A stretch of DNA of 64,000 bases from Phallus indusiatus. Taxonomy: Eukaryota > Basidiomycota > Agaricomycetes > Phallales > Phallaceae. The notes under the pieces are model-generated. The model saw only the letters and a program-made list of their open reading frames with translations. It was not told the DNA's origin and searched no databases. Shown here piece by piece: positions 36,484 through 49,100 of this stretch (position 1 is its first letter; every line of letters starts with the position of its first letter). The stretch spans positions 310,001-374,000 of the forward strand of contig JAQFWX010000001.1 in the NCBI GenBank assembly GCA_027605045.1, given 5' to 3'. Both the position numbers and the translations under genes were made by a program.

Positions 36484-38969
36484 TGGTTTCTTTGGGTCCT
36501 TTTAAGTTTTTTCTAAAGTTGGAATAATTAACGCACTGAGCTCTTCTTAAGATTGTCGATGTCAAGCTGCGCACCGGAATAGGATGCGGGTACCCAGGGC
36601 ACATGCATCAAAAACCGAACTTACAACCGGCGGCATATAGCACTGACCAAAGATTACCAGTTTTAGTACGTGGCAATCCGTTATTCTTTACGCCATGCGA
36701 CTACCTTTTACAAATTGCAAATGAAATAAAAGTTTGAATTGACTTGAAGGTAGTGACGGTTGTCGTCGGTGATTCAGGACTGACCTACATTTTACTAATG
36801 GCGCCAAATCGGCCTAATCGTCGCTGGGCGTGTGAGTGGTGGTTTTGCCTACTACATGAATAATACTCTTCAGGATAGTTCAATTATGAATGAAACTGAA
36901 TACATACTTGAAATGAATATATGCTTGACAGCACATTCTACGCCAAAAGCTGCTTCTTTGGCGAACTTCTTGGCCATATTCCAATTTATGAGTCAGAACC
37001 GGAAGGAGGCGATGAATTGTCAACCGGAAGTGAGCGTATCCGGAAAGACTTCCCGTAATTGCGTGCCTTAACCAAGCACAGAAATGGAAAATGTAATGGG
37101 ACCAAGATTCTGGAGAATAATGTAAAATGAACAGCGCCTTTAAAGATTGAAGGTGTGGGAGGGACAACTGCGGATTTCCTTGTGGTATGCAGATAAAAAA
37201 TTATATTAATTCTGGAGGATTCGTCCATTGATCTCGTTTAGTGTTTGTAATACATACCGCATAGCACAGTTTAATACAGCTACGGTCATATGAATTAGAA
37301 CCCTTTTGTAGAAACAAATGAGTCTAAAATCCAAAGTTAAATTGCCATAACAGGGCACACACCTCCTGTAAAAACCTCAACTTGAGAATGTCAATGTGGG
37401 CATTAATTTAGTTCGGCATTGAGATAGTTTCGCTCCTGGTTTGAGCTGAGTAAGAAAAGACCTCAAGCCAGACATCGAGACAACCATATTAAATCTTCCT
37501 TTAGCTTCTTATAAGGCCACAAATGATGATTGGAAGCGCAGTGTTCTTGCTTTAATGTGCCTTCAATTGAAGCGTGTGTTCTGTTCCAGCAAGGATCAAG
37601 GAGCAACAACGTACGTGGGTAAACCCGGCATTCCTGGATGGCTTTGAAAACCAGGAATACCTCAAATCTCTAGGAAGCTTGCTTCAAATCGTTGTTCTCA
37701 GTTATTTTCTTGCCAGGGCTACGCAACCCTCATTGTAATAGCAGCCCGAACATCAACCAATACACCATGGTAAACACTAGACGTGGGTGATCGTAAGAAA
37801 TCAAGTTCAAGTCCCCACGTGGTATATATGTGATATATCAAAACCGTTGTCGTATCACTCCTGAAGAGTAGGCGCAAATGTCAAACCAGACACTATTTCA
37901 AAAACTCTGGCACAGCGCATTAAGTACATATGATCAAACGTCGTGGTGATATAAAACAAGGTCGCACCATTTGACTTCCCGGTGTTCATGGGACTCGGTT
38001 GGTTTTTTTCCCCATTGGACTTTACTATGCCTAAAAAAGGAGTCGATAGTAATTCGGAGGAAACGGCGAATATACAAGAAAGCGAAAAACTGAATTCTTT
38101 GATCGAATACTTACGGCAGGATGTAAACTGTCTTATTAAACAACCGTCAGTTGGTGAGTGGAACAGCGTTCGTCTGCAATCCACATATTAAATCCTTTGA
38201 TTTGAGCGTACTTCAAAAAACGTCTCCTTTTGTCGTTCGATATAACATAATTTCGTGAAGACAAGAAAAATCTGAGAACTTGCCCAATTACCAGGCGGAG
38301 TTTCAATAATTTCGCCGCCGTCAAATCGAAGAAATGTTTCTTTATCTCTTGATATTTAGCTCTGGGTATACGTATTCTCTTCGCGAGTCATCTGAGCCTT
38401 ACCCGTTCGCTAGCAATTTATTAATTTGAAAAACAGAACGTAATTAGCAATCAAGCTCGGTATATTCTGACTAAACATCATCCTGGAAATCATCTATCTC
38501 CTAGCAAAGAAGCTTCTTCCATATCAACTAAAGGTATTATCTACAGAATCGAGTGGAGGAAATCACGAAAGGATTATTTTAAGTATTATGTCCATAGCTC
38601 CGTACATACACGCATCGTAATACTCTATGAGCGTATGACGGGCGAATCCATAGTATGTAAAATAAAACGATAGAAAAAGGATGATAATGAAAGGATGGTA
38701 TAAGACTAAAGAGCGCAGATGAAGACAGAGTCGAGAGAAAAGGGAAAAGTGAAACATCGTCATTATGGTATTACAAAGCTGAAGCGTGAGAGATAGAGAG
38801 AAAGTGAGGAGTGAAGCAAACATGAAAAGTAGCGTGTGTAAAGTGGTGGGGGGTATCACAGTGTACATATAAATAACAAACGAAAGCGAAAGCGTCAATA
38901 TATTAAAGGAAAAGAAAAGAGAGAAAAGAGAACAGTTCATTCATTGCTTCCTTCAGAGTCCAGGTCCAT
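36484..38969. other. Intergenic plus 3' flank of the kinase gene
   Basis: About 2.5 kb with no convincing gene. A pair of opposed frames at 37855-38191 (plus strand begins MFMGLGWFFSPLDF and includes a polar helix) is the only exon-like signal. A 7-bp inverted repeat with a 26-base loop at about 37771-37813 is noted elsewhere. 38560-38969 is probably 3' untranslated sequence of the kinase. Confidence 0.45.
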
Positions 38970-41900
38970 TCATTCCTCCTCTTCTCCTTCGTCTTCTTCC
39001 TGTATAGCCTGTTTAAAAGCGGGCTCTGCACGTCCTGGAAGTTGTCGACGAGTTGATCGGGTTTCTTCAGTAACTGGCAATGGAGCAGACGTCATCGCAG
39101 GAGAATGACCAGCCTTTTGTTGACGACCGGTCGGATTCCTAGTATTCAAATTACGTTTGCCTTGTTGTGTTCGTCCTTTACCTCGAGAAGATTGTCCAAG
39201 TCCAAGACTAAGACTCAGCGGTTCCGGTCGATGATAAGTTTCCAAAGCGGTGGATATAGAAGGTGATACAGTGCCGGTGTTAGAATTGTTACTGCCACTG
39301 CTGCTGGTACTAGCCATCATCAAAGATAAAGCCGCAGATTGACCTAATCCGCCCAGAAATGGTCCATCGTCATCTTCGTCTATCCAGTCATCGTCGTCCA
39401 AACTGAGTGACGGACGTCCCGAAAACACATCCCGCACACTCGCTCGTGGGTCGTCCGTGAACAGAACCTCAAACAAAGGCGCTTCAGTTGATCGTGATTT
39501 CCATCCAGGCGGTTCAGGACCCCACGCTTTCCTCCAGCTGGATCTTCCACCAAGCGTAGGCTGCTGAAACGGTGTTGTCTTCTTATGCGCGACTAGCACG
39601 GTCGTGCTATACGAGCGACGGGGCGTTTCGTCGGAATCCTGACGCGATTGAGGACGGAAAGGCGATCCTCGTCCATTAGCTTCGGCTTCGCTTGCTTCAT
39701 GATACGACCCGGGACGAGACGAAGGAGCAGAATGAAGTGAAGACGCAATTGAATTAGATCGCACGTGCGGTGGATGATGGACGGTGACAACTTGGCGAAT
39801 CACTCTCGTTGTTGATGAACCAGACCCCGCGCGACGGTGATACCTCTGAAGTGGCGAATCCGTTCGTCTGAGACTACGTCTCCCAGACCCCGTCGAACTA
39901 CCAGACGGCGAACCCGATCGGCGCATGTGCGGTAAACCAGGTGTCGTCACTTTGAAACTTCGAATCGAAGAAGGACGAGACGGGTATTCCCCACGCTCTG
40001 AAGTAGGCGTGCGAGTTCCAAACGAACGACGTCTAGGCGTGAATGGGTCTTCTGGGACTGGCTGAAACTCGAACGACAGTCGGCGATTTGAGGTTACGGA
40101 TGACCTGCGCGAGTTGACGCTGCTAGACCTTCGTGAAGAAGCAGAAGGTCGTTTGCTATGACCACCACCACCACCACCACCACCACCCCGTCTCGACGCC
40201 GATCCAGCCCCACTAGGTCGTTTACTCCGACCACGCACGGAATTCGTCGACGAAAGAGGCGGCGCAGTCGTCAACGACAAATGCTGCAACTTCTGCTGAT
40301 TGCTATTATTGTTGCTATTGTTATTGTTATTAGTATTATCCGAGCCTTTACGTTTCCCCTTCCGATCTTCGTGAAACCACATCCGGAACGCATGTAAGAT
40401 GCTAGCCCTTGCACGCTGTTTACCACTACTGCCCGAACCGACCGTATTAGATTGAGCGGGTGATTGTGCTTCCTTTAGAGGATTGGTAGAAGATGCTGAT
40501 GCATTTATAGCTGACGTAGATGGAGCTATAACCCATGGAGAGGCAGGAGCCGAGGGTACATTGCTCAATGCAGATGCTTCAACCAAAGGAGCGGGCGTAG
40601 TATCCTTGCTTGGTTTCAAAGGCGGAGACTTGGTCAGCTTGTTCAAAGGTTTCGTTTCATCCGAGCCTGAATGGGAACGACGTTCTTTCTCCTTCTCCTT
40701 TTCCTCCCTCTCCTTGTCCTTATCCTTATCCTTGTCCTTGTCCTTGTCCTTCTCCCTTTCCTTATCCTTTTCCTTCTCTCTTTCCTTGTCCTTATCCTTA
40801 TCCTTATCCTTGTCCTTGTCCCTCTCCCTCTCCTTCTCCTTCTCACTCTCCTCCTTCCTCACCCTCTCATCCGACTTCTTCCTCACCAACCCAGCAGCCT
40901 CCAACGCCGTCGTCGCACGCTGCATAATACTAACACTCGCCGACCGAGGTTTCGTCCCACGACCTTTCGAAGACGCAGGCGACGAAGTAGGAGAAGCTTT
41001 TTGACTCGGATCTGGCGACACTGTAGCTATCGGTGGTGAAAGTAGAGCTGGGGATAACACTGGGGATGGTGTCTTGGGCCGGTCGCGGTCGCGATCACGG
41101 TCGGTTTGTGGGAATGTAGGTGTGGGCGGGACGATGCCAATGTCGAGGTCGGGTGTAGACGACTGATGTACGGCTGGAGCTGTTATTTCTTGAGTTGGCG
41201 ATAAGGTTTCAGGTATCTTCTCTACCGCAGAATCGGAAGATTCGGATAGATTAATCGAGTTCCTAACACCAGGAGCGGATAACAACTCCCCACCCCCTCC
41301 ACCACCCCCTCCTTCTTTCCCTCGACCATCACCCTTCTTCGTAGCAGCAGTAGAAGCAGCAGCAGCAGCCTCATCCATCGCCTTCCGTTCCGCCTTCCTC
41401 CTCAACATCCACCACAACGCCCCCGAACTATCACACGCATCCGTCAACACAGAATGCACCATCTGTCCCGTATCAAACCCAATCGCACTCAAATTATTCA
41501 ACAACTCCCTCTCAAGAGGCGTCGAAAACACAATTCCAGAGGGTTTAGTCAGCAGGTGAATGAAATCTTGCGGTTGTGGTGGTGGCGGGTGTGATAGAGA
41601 GGAGGAGGAGGAGAACCCTGTTGCGGTTGTGGGAGATGGAACGGAGAGTGTGGATGAGCCTGAACGGCGTTTTGTGCGTGCGGGTGTTCGACTTGGGAGG
41701 AGGGGTTGAGGTAGTTTTGTACCGGATGGACTATGGGTTGTTGTTGATGCTGATCCTCCTCCGGGTTCGTCATTTGGAGTTAAATTTGGAGAACATTCGT
41801 TGTTGTTGTTTGACCTGGACGGTGTCTGAACGGCAGCAGAAACAGATGTATCGATAGCGTTGAGACGAGGTAGTTCAGCTTCTAAATTTCGAATTGTGTT

Positions 41901-43290
41901 CTGACTTAAACCCGAATATCGAGCCGCTGGATCCGTCGCCGCTGTTGTTGTGGCTGTTGTTTCATCTGGAGTGGTAGGTGCCGAATTAGAGATTTCAGAA
42001 AAGGCAGAATGGTATGTCGTTGAAGTGGTAGTAGCATCGGAAATGTTGGAAGAAGACGCCGGAATATGATGGTGAGGAGGAGGAGGTTCCGGGATGGGAT
42101 CAGCTTCAGCTGTTGGTTCAGTCGTGGGTTGTTCATCTTCTTTGAGCTTGGTACATGTATTAGGAATCGGACGAGTGAACCAAGGATGTGTAAAGATTTG
42201 GCGCATGTCGAATCGCTTTGAAGGATCTTTGTGTAATATTTTACTAATAAGATCACGAGCCTCTGTTCGAGATACGTTAAAAGGAAATGAGGATTGAGCA
42301 GAGCTTTTTGTTTACCGTTGGTCAACCACTCGGGATCATCGTATTCTCCTTTTATAATTTTTTCTTTTTGAATTAGTTCATTATCATCGTCAAATGGTAA
42401 AGTTCCGGTGAGAAGTGTATATAAGATGACACCGAGCGACCAGATGTCAACCTCTAGTAGTAGAGAGATAAGCCATATTAATCAGAAGTTGTTGAAAAGA
42501 GAACGAGCCTTGTCCTAGGTACTTTTGACACAAGAGCATCTCGGGTGCTGCGTATCTAAAAAAGGATCAATCCCAACTGAATCGGACGAAAAGAGTATCT
42601 TACCCAGTTGTACCGCACCACGTTTCTAACATAACCCCACGCTGATACTCCCTCGTAAACCCAAAATCGCTCAACTTGACTCTACACCGCTCATCAAGCA
42701 ACACATTCTCCAACTTCAAATCGCGATGAACAACGCCTTTATCATGTATATACCCGACAGCGAGACAAAGCTGGCCGAATATGATCCGAGTCTCGTCTTC
42801 AGAGAGCCGTCCCTTTTCGACGAGATAGTCGTATAGTTCGCCACCGGAGCAGAGCTCGGTGACGAGCCAGATGTGGTTCTCTGTGGCGATGACTTCGTAG
42901 AGCTGGGTGACGTGCGGGTGGTGGAGTCTGCGATGGTGGTGGATTTCGCGGGTGAGGTGGGCAGACATGGTTTTTGGGATTTGTTTGATTGCTACGCGGG
43001 TTCCGGTGAGTCGGTGTGTTCCCATCCGAACGGTTCCAAAGGATCCTTGAGAAAAGAAAAAGGTGAAGAAGAGTGGAGTGGAGTGAAAGGTAACCCTATT
43101 TACCTTCACCAATAAGTTTACCCAAAGTATAATTTCCAACAACTTTAATCTTTTGTGAAGACAGTTCTTTGCCAAGTTCATTATAGGCATTAGCCAATTG
43201 TGCTTTTTGATTTGTAGTGAGCGACGTCGAATACTTGTGATGATGATTATGATGACCGTGAGGAGGAAGAGCAGTAGCAGCAGCAGCCAT
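38970..43290 (-). CDS. Large CAMK-type serine/threonine protein kinase
   Basis: Start MAAAATALPPHGHHNHHH at 43290, ending at 38970, about 1,350 residues. The kinase domain is N-terminal: NYTLGKLIGEG joined to SFGTVRMG (glycine loop), VAIKQIPK (ATP lysine), HRDLKLEN (catalytic loop), SDFGFTREY (DFG), GTTG joined to YAAPEM (APE), VDIWSLGVILYTLL and HPWFTRP. Introns fall inside the glycine loop, before APE, after YLGQ (a GC-AG intron, 42454-42508) and after EWLTN. The tail of roughly 1,050 residues is disordered: Ser/Pro/Thr-rich, with polyglycine, poly-Asn and a Lys/Asp/Glu/Arg repeat at about 40680-40855, and an acidic end (EEDEGEEEE). Kin4/Frk1-like and other cell-cycle CAMKL kinases have such tails. 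The subfamily is inferred. Confidence 0.9.
40676..40856 (-). repeat. In-frame Lys-Asp/Glu-Arg repeat in the kinase tail
   Basis: About 60 codons of alternating basic and acidic residues (KDKDKDKDK, EREKEKDKERE). The plus strand shows tandem six-base units close to tccttg/tcctta. It probably forms a charged single helix or disordered spacer and is likely length-variable. Shadow frames on the opposite strand give Ser-Leu and Pro repeats, which are not genes. Confidence 0.85.
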
Positions 43291-44848
43291 TTCGGAGAGG
43301 TGTTGTTTTTTCTTCTTTTCACATAAAAGTACAGAAAAATTAAAATTGCCTGTTGGTGAATTTGATGAAGAAGGATAATATCCATCAAGGTGTTTGTGAG
43401 TGATAATTTAACGATGAATAATAAAAAAGGGCAGGCGTACGTAAGGAACGTAAAAAAAGGTCGACCTGAACGGTTTCTGAGCAAAAGATTTACTTTTGTT
43501 TTTTACTCGCCTTTGTGGGTGTGTGCGGAGATTTCAAACTCCGACACAACCACATCATCATTCGTCATAATCTTGATCCCGGCCACTTTAGATGACCTGA
43601 CTGATTTTCCTGCTTAGATATACATCTTTATGCTGTAGGTGATATATTATTTTATGAGTTATTTCATTTAACTTCACGACTTTATCAGCACTTACTTGAC
43701 TCAATACAAAATGATTCATACTGTTATTTTTGGATTTTCGATGTTCTTGCTCTCCACAAGAGATTCAATCTCATATTGACCGGATGACACGATCTAATAG
43801 AGCTTTTCTTTGACTACGAACAGTGAAATGACTATCCGAGTCAAGGATCAAATACCAGTCATATATATGTACGAACGGAGATTCAATGGCTCGGGTCGGA
43901 ATCTCTATGACGTTGAACTAGTCTGGCTCACATAGTTGCTCCATGGCAGCTAATTTGAGCACTGGAGACATCGGGACACGGACGAACTACCCAATTGGAT
44001 TTGTTCAACAGTCAGGTGGCGATTCGTCAACGCGTCAACGTTTGAAAAGTGGGGCACTGAGGCTGTGTCGTTCCTGTGTTATAGATCCGGCAAAAAACGG
44101 CATCTTCAGAAAATTGTTCATAAATCAATCTGACGATTTTCTCCTATCGGGCTTTTGACATTTTAGCTTTTTCTTTTTTTTTTTTCTGCGCTTCGCTTGT
44201 GCCAATTTATTGGTTTCGCGGCTAGTCACGATGTGACTAGGTGACTACGCGTCGCGTCGCGCATATATATTCTGTCAATGTTGTTGCATAGCCACCTGAT
44301 CTCTTGTTAAATGAAATCATTTGAGTGCTTCCAATGGTCGGTTATTGAAGGTAGTTCATATGAATAATCAGCTGAGGGGCGATAGTATTGTATATGGATA
44401 ACGCAGCCGCGAAAAGCCTGGACAGAGTTTTTCAAAGCTCGGGATGGAACTTTTGGGTGTCAGTGCCAATCTTCTGTGTGTTAGAAGTGTTAATATCACA
44501 GAGATGAGACGATGACGTATTATATGAAGCAGATGACGGGTAAATTCATTATGCGGTGCATGATGGTGCATAGTCCAAAAAGGTATCATTTACGAGATCT
44601 CAAAGTATCATTAAAAAAGGGTCCACGTGTTTTTATTCAAGAAACGTGGTTTCATAAGTTCGTTTTGCCATTATCAAGTGTTATGGATTCCAAGTCTTGT
44701 TGATAATCTAGAAGGTATCTGTCGCATACTTGAAACTACATACGTGCTTAATGCAAAAAAATTCAGTATTACGAGCGAGTATACATATTTATAAAAGCAG
44801 AGTATAAGTTAATGTGATAACATGTGAATATAATGGTTTTGTCCCCTA
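43291..44848. other. Intergenic between kinase and YTH1
   Basis: Kinase promoter side and YTH1 3' flank, convincingly non-coding. A GC-rich patch of cgcgtcgcgtcgcgc occurs near 44248, next to a short AT run. No RNA gene was recognised. Confidence 0.5.
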
Positions 44849-45964
44849 TTAATCGTCGTCAAATCGACGCTGTGAAGCGCGGTCTAAACCACCCCTATTA
44901 CCAGGAACGTTTCGATTAGGACAATGGTTCGCATAATGTCCGTCTACGGGTGAATAATGTGAGAAGTTTGTTATATGGTTCAGATTTCGAGAAAACACTC
45001 TTACTTTTACCACATTTGAAACATACAACTTCGTCTAAATTACGTCTAATGACAGGAGCCGTACCACCTCCACCACCACCACCTCCAGAAGCGGCTTGAT
45101 TAGGTACACCGGGCTGAAATGGTCTTTCGTATTCGCCATGTCTTCCGAATCCCGGGGGTGGGGGGCCTAGTTCGCGATGTGATGAGATTAGAGGAGCGGT
45201 GTAGTCCGATATCTTGGGAAGATCAGGTTTTGGACTGAAAAAAAAAGTTAAAGAAAGCACAGAAAATATGTAATTAGTACTTACTGTCCACGTGGACAAT
45301 CGGAGCCCATTGGGCATAACCCAGTGAGATATAGCTGACATGCCACACGTCTTACATGCTTTCTCGGGCAAATGGGGCCTAGATACAACAAATAAATGAG
45401 AAAACGTGTTTTTTATTTCATATGAGGAGAAAAGCTAACCTAATTTGCAGAAGCCACGCTTATAGTCTGGGCATTCTATTTTGCGTTCCTTGGGATGAGC
45501 GTAGAGACACTCGTCACCAGCCGAACAGTAGCCATACTTGGCATACCACCAGCACTCTGGCATTCGTCTGAGATTGTACTCATGCAAGAATTCACAAGCA
45601 TCTGATTTTTTGCAGAGACCGCGGAGCCAGTGCTTGCAGACTGTGGCGAGACGTTCGCCGGGACGAGGATGAGACAAGTCCTTTGGGCGGAAATTGAGGG
45701 GAGAAGGGGAAGTGTGGCGGAGAGGACAGTGGATAGGACCGAGGGGACATCCAGCAGGTGTGAGTGCCAATCTGCAGATTTGCTCGTCTGGGGAGAATAT
45801 GAGAATGGGGTAGTGATTAGTCAGCGTAACTCACCTCTGTCCAACTTGAGACCAAGTTCATTCTTGATATACGACTCTGCTGGCAGACTGACCTGGTGGA
45901 AATGGGGCTTGACAATGTCCTGCAATGGTCCTGGGGCACTCAGCGGGTTCGCAGTGGCAGCCAT
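44849..45964 (-). CDS. YTH1: mRNA 3'-end processing factor YTH1 / CPSF30
   Basis: Nuclear zinc-finger subunit of the cleavage and polyadenylation factor. It binds the AAUAAA signal. The start MAATANPLSAPGPLQD is at 45964. CCCH fingers in order: ICRLALTPAGCPLGPIHCPLRH; VCKHWLRGLCKKSDACEFLH; ECWWYAKYGYCSAGDECLYAH; ECPDYKRGFCKLG joined to the PxCxRxH end; and a fifth, ACQLYLTGLCPMGSDCPRGH. After a Gly-rich linker comes a C-terminal zinc knuckle, VCFKCGK joined to DGHYANHCP, as in animal CPSF30 but not in budding yeast Yth1. The end is RRFDDD. The four introns are short. It shares a 165-bp divergent promoter with the RING gene to its right. Confidence 0.93.
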
Positions 45965-46129
45965 GAAACGAACAAGTCAGATTATGTCAGCGAATCGGAA
46001 TGTGCGAGAGACTTGTAGAAGTCACCGTAACAGTCACAGTCACATTCAAGAGGAATATCAGACACTCTTCCCTTTCCACTCACACTCCAACAACAACAAC
46101 AACAAGGTCGTCCTTCGCTTACTTTTACC
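45965..46129. promoter_or_regulatory. Divergent promoter between YTH1 and the RING gene
   Basis: Only 165 bp separate the two start codons, so both leaders and core promoters must overlap or lie within it. A CAA microsatellite (aacaacaacaacaac) lies just before the RING start. Confidence 0.6.
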
Positions 46130-49100
46130 ATGGACCACGACGAGGACCATCCTATGAACTCTTCCGAAAACACTACTGACGACCAACAACAAGCTTCCGG
46201 TGCTGCTGGCGACAATAACGACCGCCACAACAACGACAACACTTCAACGACAACACACACGGAATCATTTGTCTTTACGGGCACCGCGCCCTTCCTCACA
46301 ACCGTGCAGAACATTGTTAACCGTATTATTATGCGCGACCAGCAGCCGGAGCAACGACGCAACACTTCCGGTGCTGCCGCTCCTTCATCATCATCATCAC
46401 CATCTTCCGGCGAGGACGACGACAACGACATCGATATGCGTTCACGGGATGATGTTACCGGTAACGATGACGCTCGTGCGACCACCTCGACTAGCCCGTT
46501 GTCTCACCCTGACGCCACCACCTCTAACTCAACAGCATTCTCTTCCGGTGAACCTGTTACTACAAACTCGACAACTGCGTCTGCTTCCACGACAGGAGAT
46601 GCTACTTCTACTTCTGCACAAATACCACCACCAGCATCATCATCTGCTTCTCCAGTTCCTGATCCCCTTCCTAACCCCTCTACCGCCAACCCCTCGGGTC
46701 GTCCCATTCGACCGCTTCCTCGACCACATTCACACGTTCACGCCCACACGCCGTTTGGTGTGATCGATCTGTTTGCTTTTAATGTTAATATGTCTGTTGG
46801 AGGACCTGGAGGTCAGACGCCTGCTCAACCAGACCTGCCTCCACAATTCAATCCTCACATGCCTCCTCATCCCCATCCCCATCCCCAAGCTCACCCTCAT
46901 CCTAATCCGCAATCACAACAACCACAACCACAACAACAATCACCCCCGCTCACAGCAACATTCACATTCAACCTCGGACCAGAGGCATTCGCAGGATTCG
47001 AAGCCATGTTTCTGAACCACTTTCAAAAAGAACGAGAACCAGACATGGAGCGTGCTAAAACGCTTTTACGGGGGATGCAGACGGTGTCGCAGGGCTTGGT
47101 GCGCCGGTTAGAGCGCGCGGGGGGTGTTCCTGGTGGACAAGGATCGGAGGATCAGTCCTCTGGATGTGCGGTTTGTTGGGGTCCGCTTTTGGAGGGTGTT
47201 GAGCCTGGTGAATGGGATTCTGCGGCGCAGAAAGAGGCGAAAGAGAAGCAGGCTGCTGATAAGAAGGATAAGGATGGTGATACGCCTGTTGAAGAAGAAG
47301 AAGAAGAGTTCCGAGGACGTATTGTTGCGCTCCCATGTGCGCATGTGTACCATGCTGAATGTCTTTTACCCTGGTTTTCGAGGAATACGACATGTCCGAC
47401 TTGTCGATTTGATATTGATCCTGATTCGTTGACGTGGAATCCGCAACCGCAACCATCGTCTCATTTTCCTCGTCCTACTCATCCTCATCCTCATCCGTCT
47501 GTTCCTGTTTCAGATCCTTCGGAGGAGAATAATATTCCTGGTGGACCTGGACCTGGGTTTGTACCGGTACCAGGGTTTGATGGACCGCTGCCGTTTAATC
47601 TTGCGCACGCTCAGGCTCAGACTCAGGGTAATGAGAATGGGAATAATAATAATGAAGGATACCGGCTTAATGCGACTGAAGCTGAACGGTTGAATGGTGT
47701 GTTTGCGTCTCTTATTAGAGGGTTTTTTGGGGATGGTGGTGGTGCGCAGGGACAGCAGGGACAGCAGGGACAACGGCGGGATGGTTCTAGAGAACGATCT
47801 GCGTCTGCTCCGGAGGCTCAAGCTCGAGAGGAGACCCAAACTTCAGCTTCAATACCAACATCGTCATCATCATTACCGTCCTTCCCATCAGTACCCTCAT
47901 TCCCGCCCACCTCCTCGATCACTACCACACCCACCACCGCCACTGCTCCCAACACCAGTCTACCCCCGCCGCCACCACAACCAATAACACCACCACCACC
48001 CTCACACCCGCACCCGCACCCGCACTCACATCCATCAACACACGGACTCCCATTCCCACCACCACCACCCCAATTTCCACCAACATCGCAACGAATGCAC
48101 CCGTTACCGGGATTATTCCGTCTTCCTCCTATGCCGCTGTTTTTGTTTCCTACTGCTGGTGGTGCTGGTGGTGCTACGAGACCGCCGTCGAGGGGTCAAC
48201 ATCGGATGCAAAGTCAGGCTCAGGCTCAACCTCAACTTCAACCTCAAGCACAAGCACAATCGCAAGCACAATCGCAGCAAGGTGGAGCAGCGGAGTTGGA
48301 TTTGGTGTTGGATGGAGCGGTGTCGGTTGAAGCGTTGTTGGACGCAGTGCCGGGTTCGGGTTCTACTACAGTTCCGACTTCGGTTCCAGTTTCAGCACCG
48401 GTGCAACAACAGAGTCAGCAGTCGCAGGGATCTGAACAATCTCAGCCACAACCGCAATCGCAACAGCAGCCTCCGCCTCCGCCTCAACCGCAACATCAAA
48501 GGGTTCCTCTGTTTTTCAATTTTCCGCATGTTTATACGGGATTTCCTGGATTTCCTGGTACTGGTACGGGTGCAGGTACGAGTGCTGCTCGACCAACACA
48601 GGCACAACCGCAAACACAAGCACAAGAACATCCTTCCAACGCTGATTCGACTCCTCACCCCACACCACCCGGTGGTTCAATACCTACTCCCACTACTGGA
48701 ACCGGGGCTGCAACAGCAACAGCGCATGTATTCACACAATTCCCACCGCCCCATTTTTTCCCTCCCTTCGGTACACACGGCACCCACACCGCCGGCGGCG
48801 CAGAACGAACGCGTCATTCTCGCATACGCGAACGAGAACGCGAACGAGAACGTGAACGTGAACGAAGACAATGGGTTCCGCCCGAACCAGTCGGTCGCAC
48901 GCTCCGTCAACGCGTTGAAGCGAAAGAGCGAGAGCTGGGTTTACGATGTGATGATGTGGTTTGTTTGTTTGGGCCTACGGATGAGGATCCTGTTCCTCCT
49001 GAAACCGAGACCGAGAATGGGAAGGTGAGGGAGGAGGAGTTGAAGACGAGGAGGGTGCAGTTGAGGGGTGCGTATGATACGCGTGGACGGATGTGTGAGC

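Noticed and set aside
37771..37813. tRNA-like or structured RNA (acgtggg...cccacgt with gttcaagtcc)
   Set aside because: The 7-bp stem and T-loop-like string exist, but no D arm or anticodon arm can be drawn within the loop of about 26 bases.
40483..41039. Long plus-strand frames rich in Ser-Leu or Pro opposite the kinase tail
   Set aside because: They are mirror frames of the hexanucleotide repeat that encodes the charged kinase tail. The minus strand is continuous with the kinase domain.
45982..46485. 167-codon minus-strand frame over the RING gene start
   Set aside because: Antisense to the Ser/Asp-rich RING exon and composed of Cys/Ser runs. The plus-strand frame has real zinc motifs.
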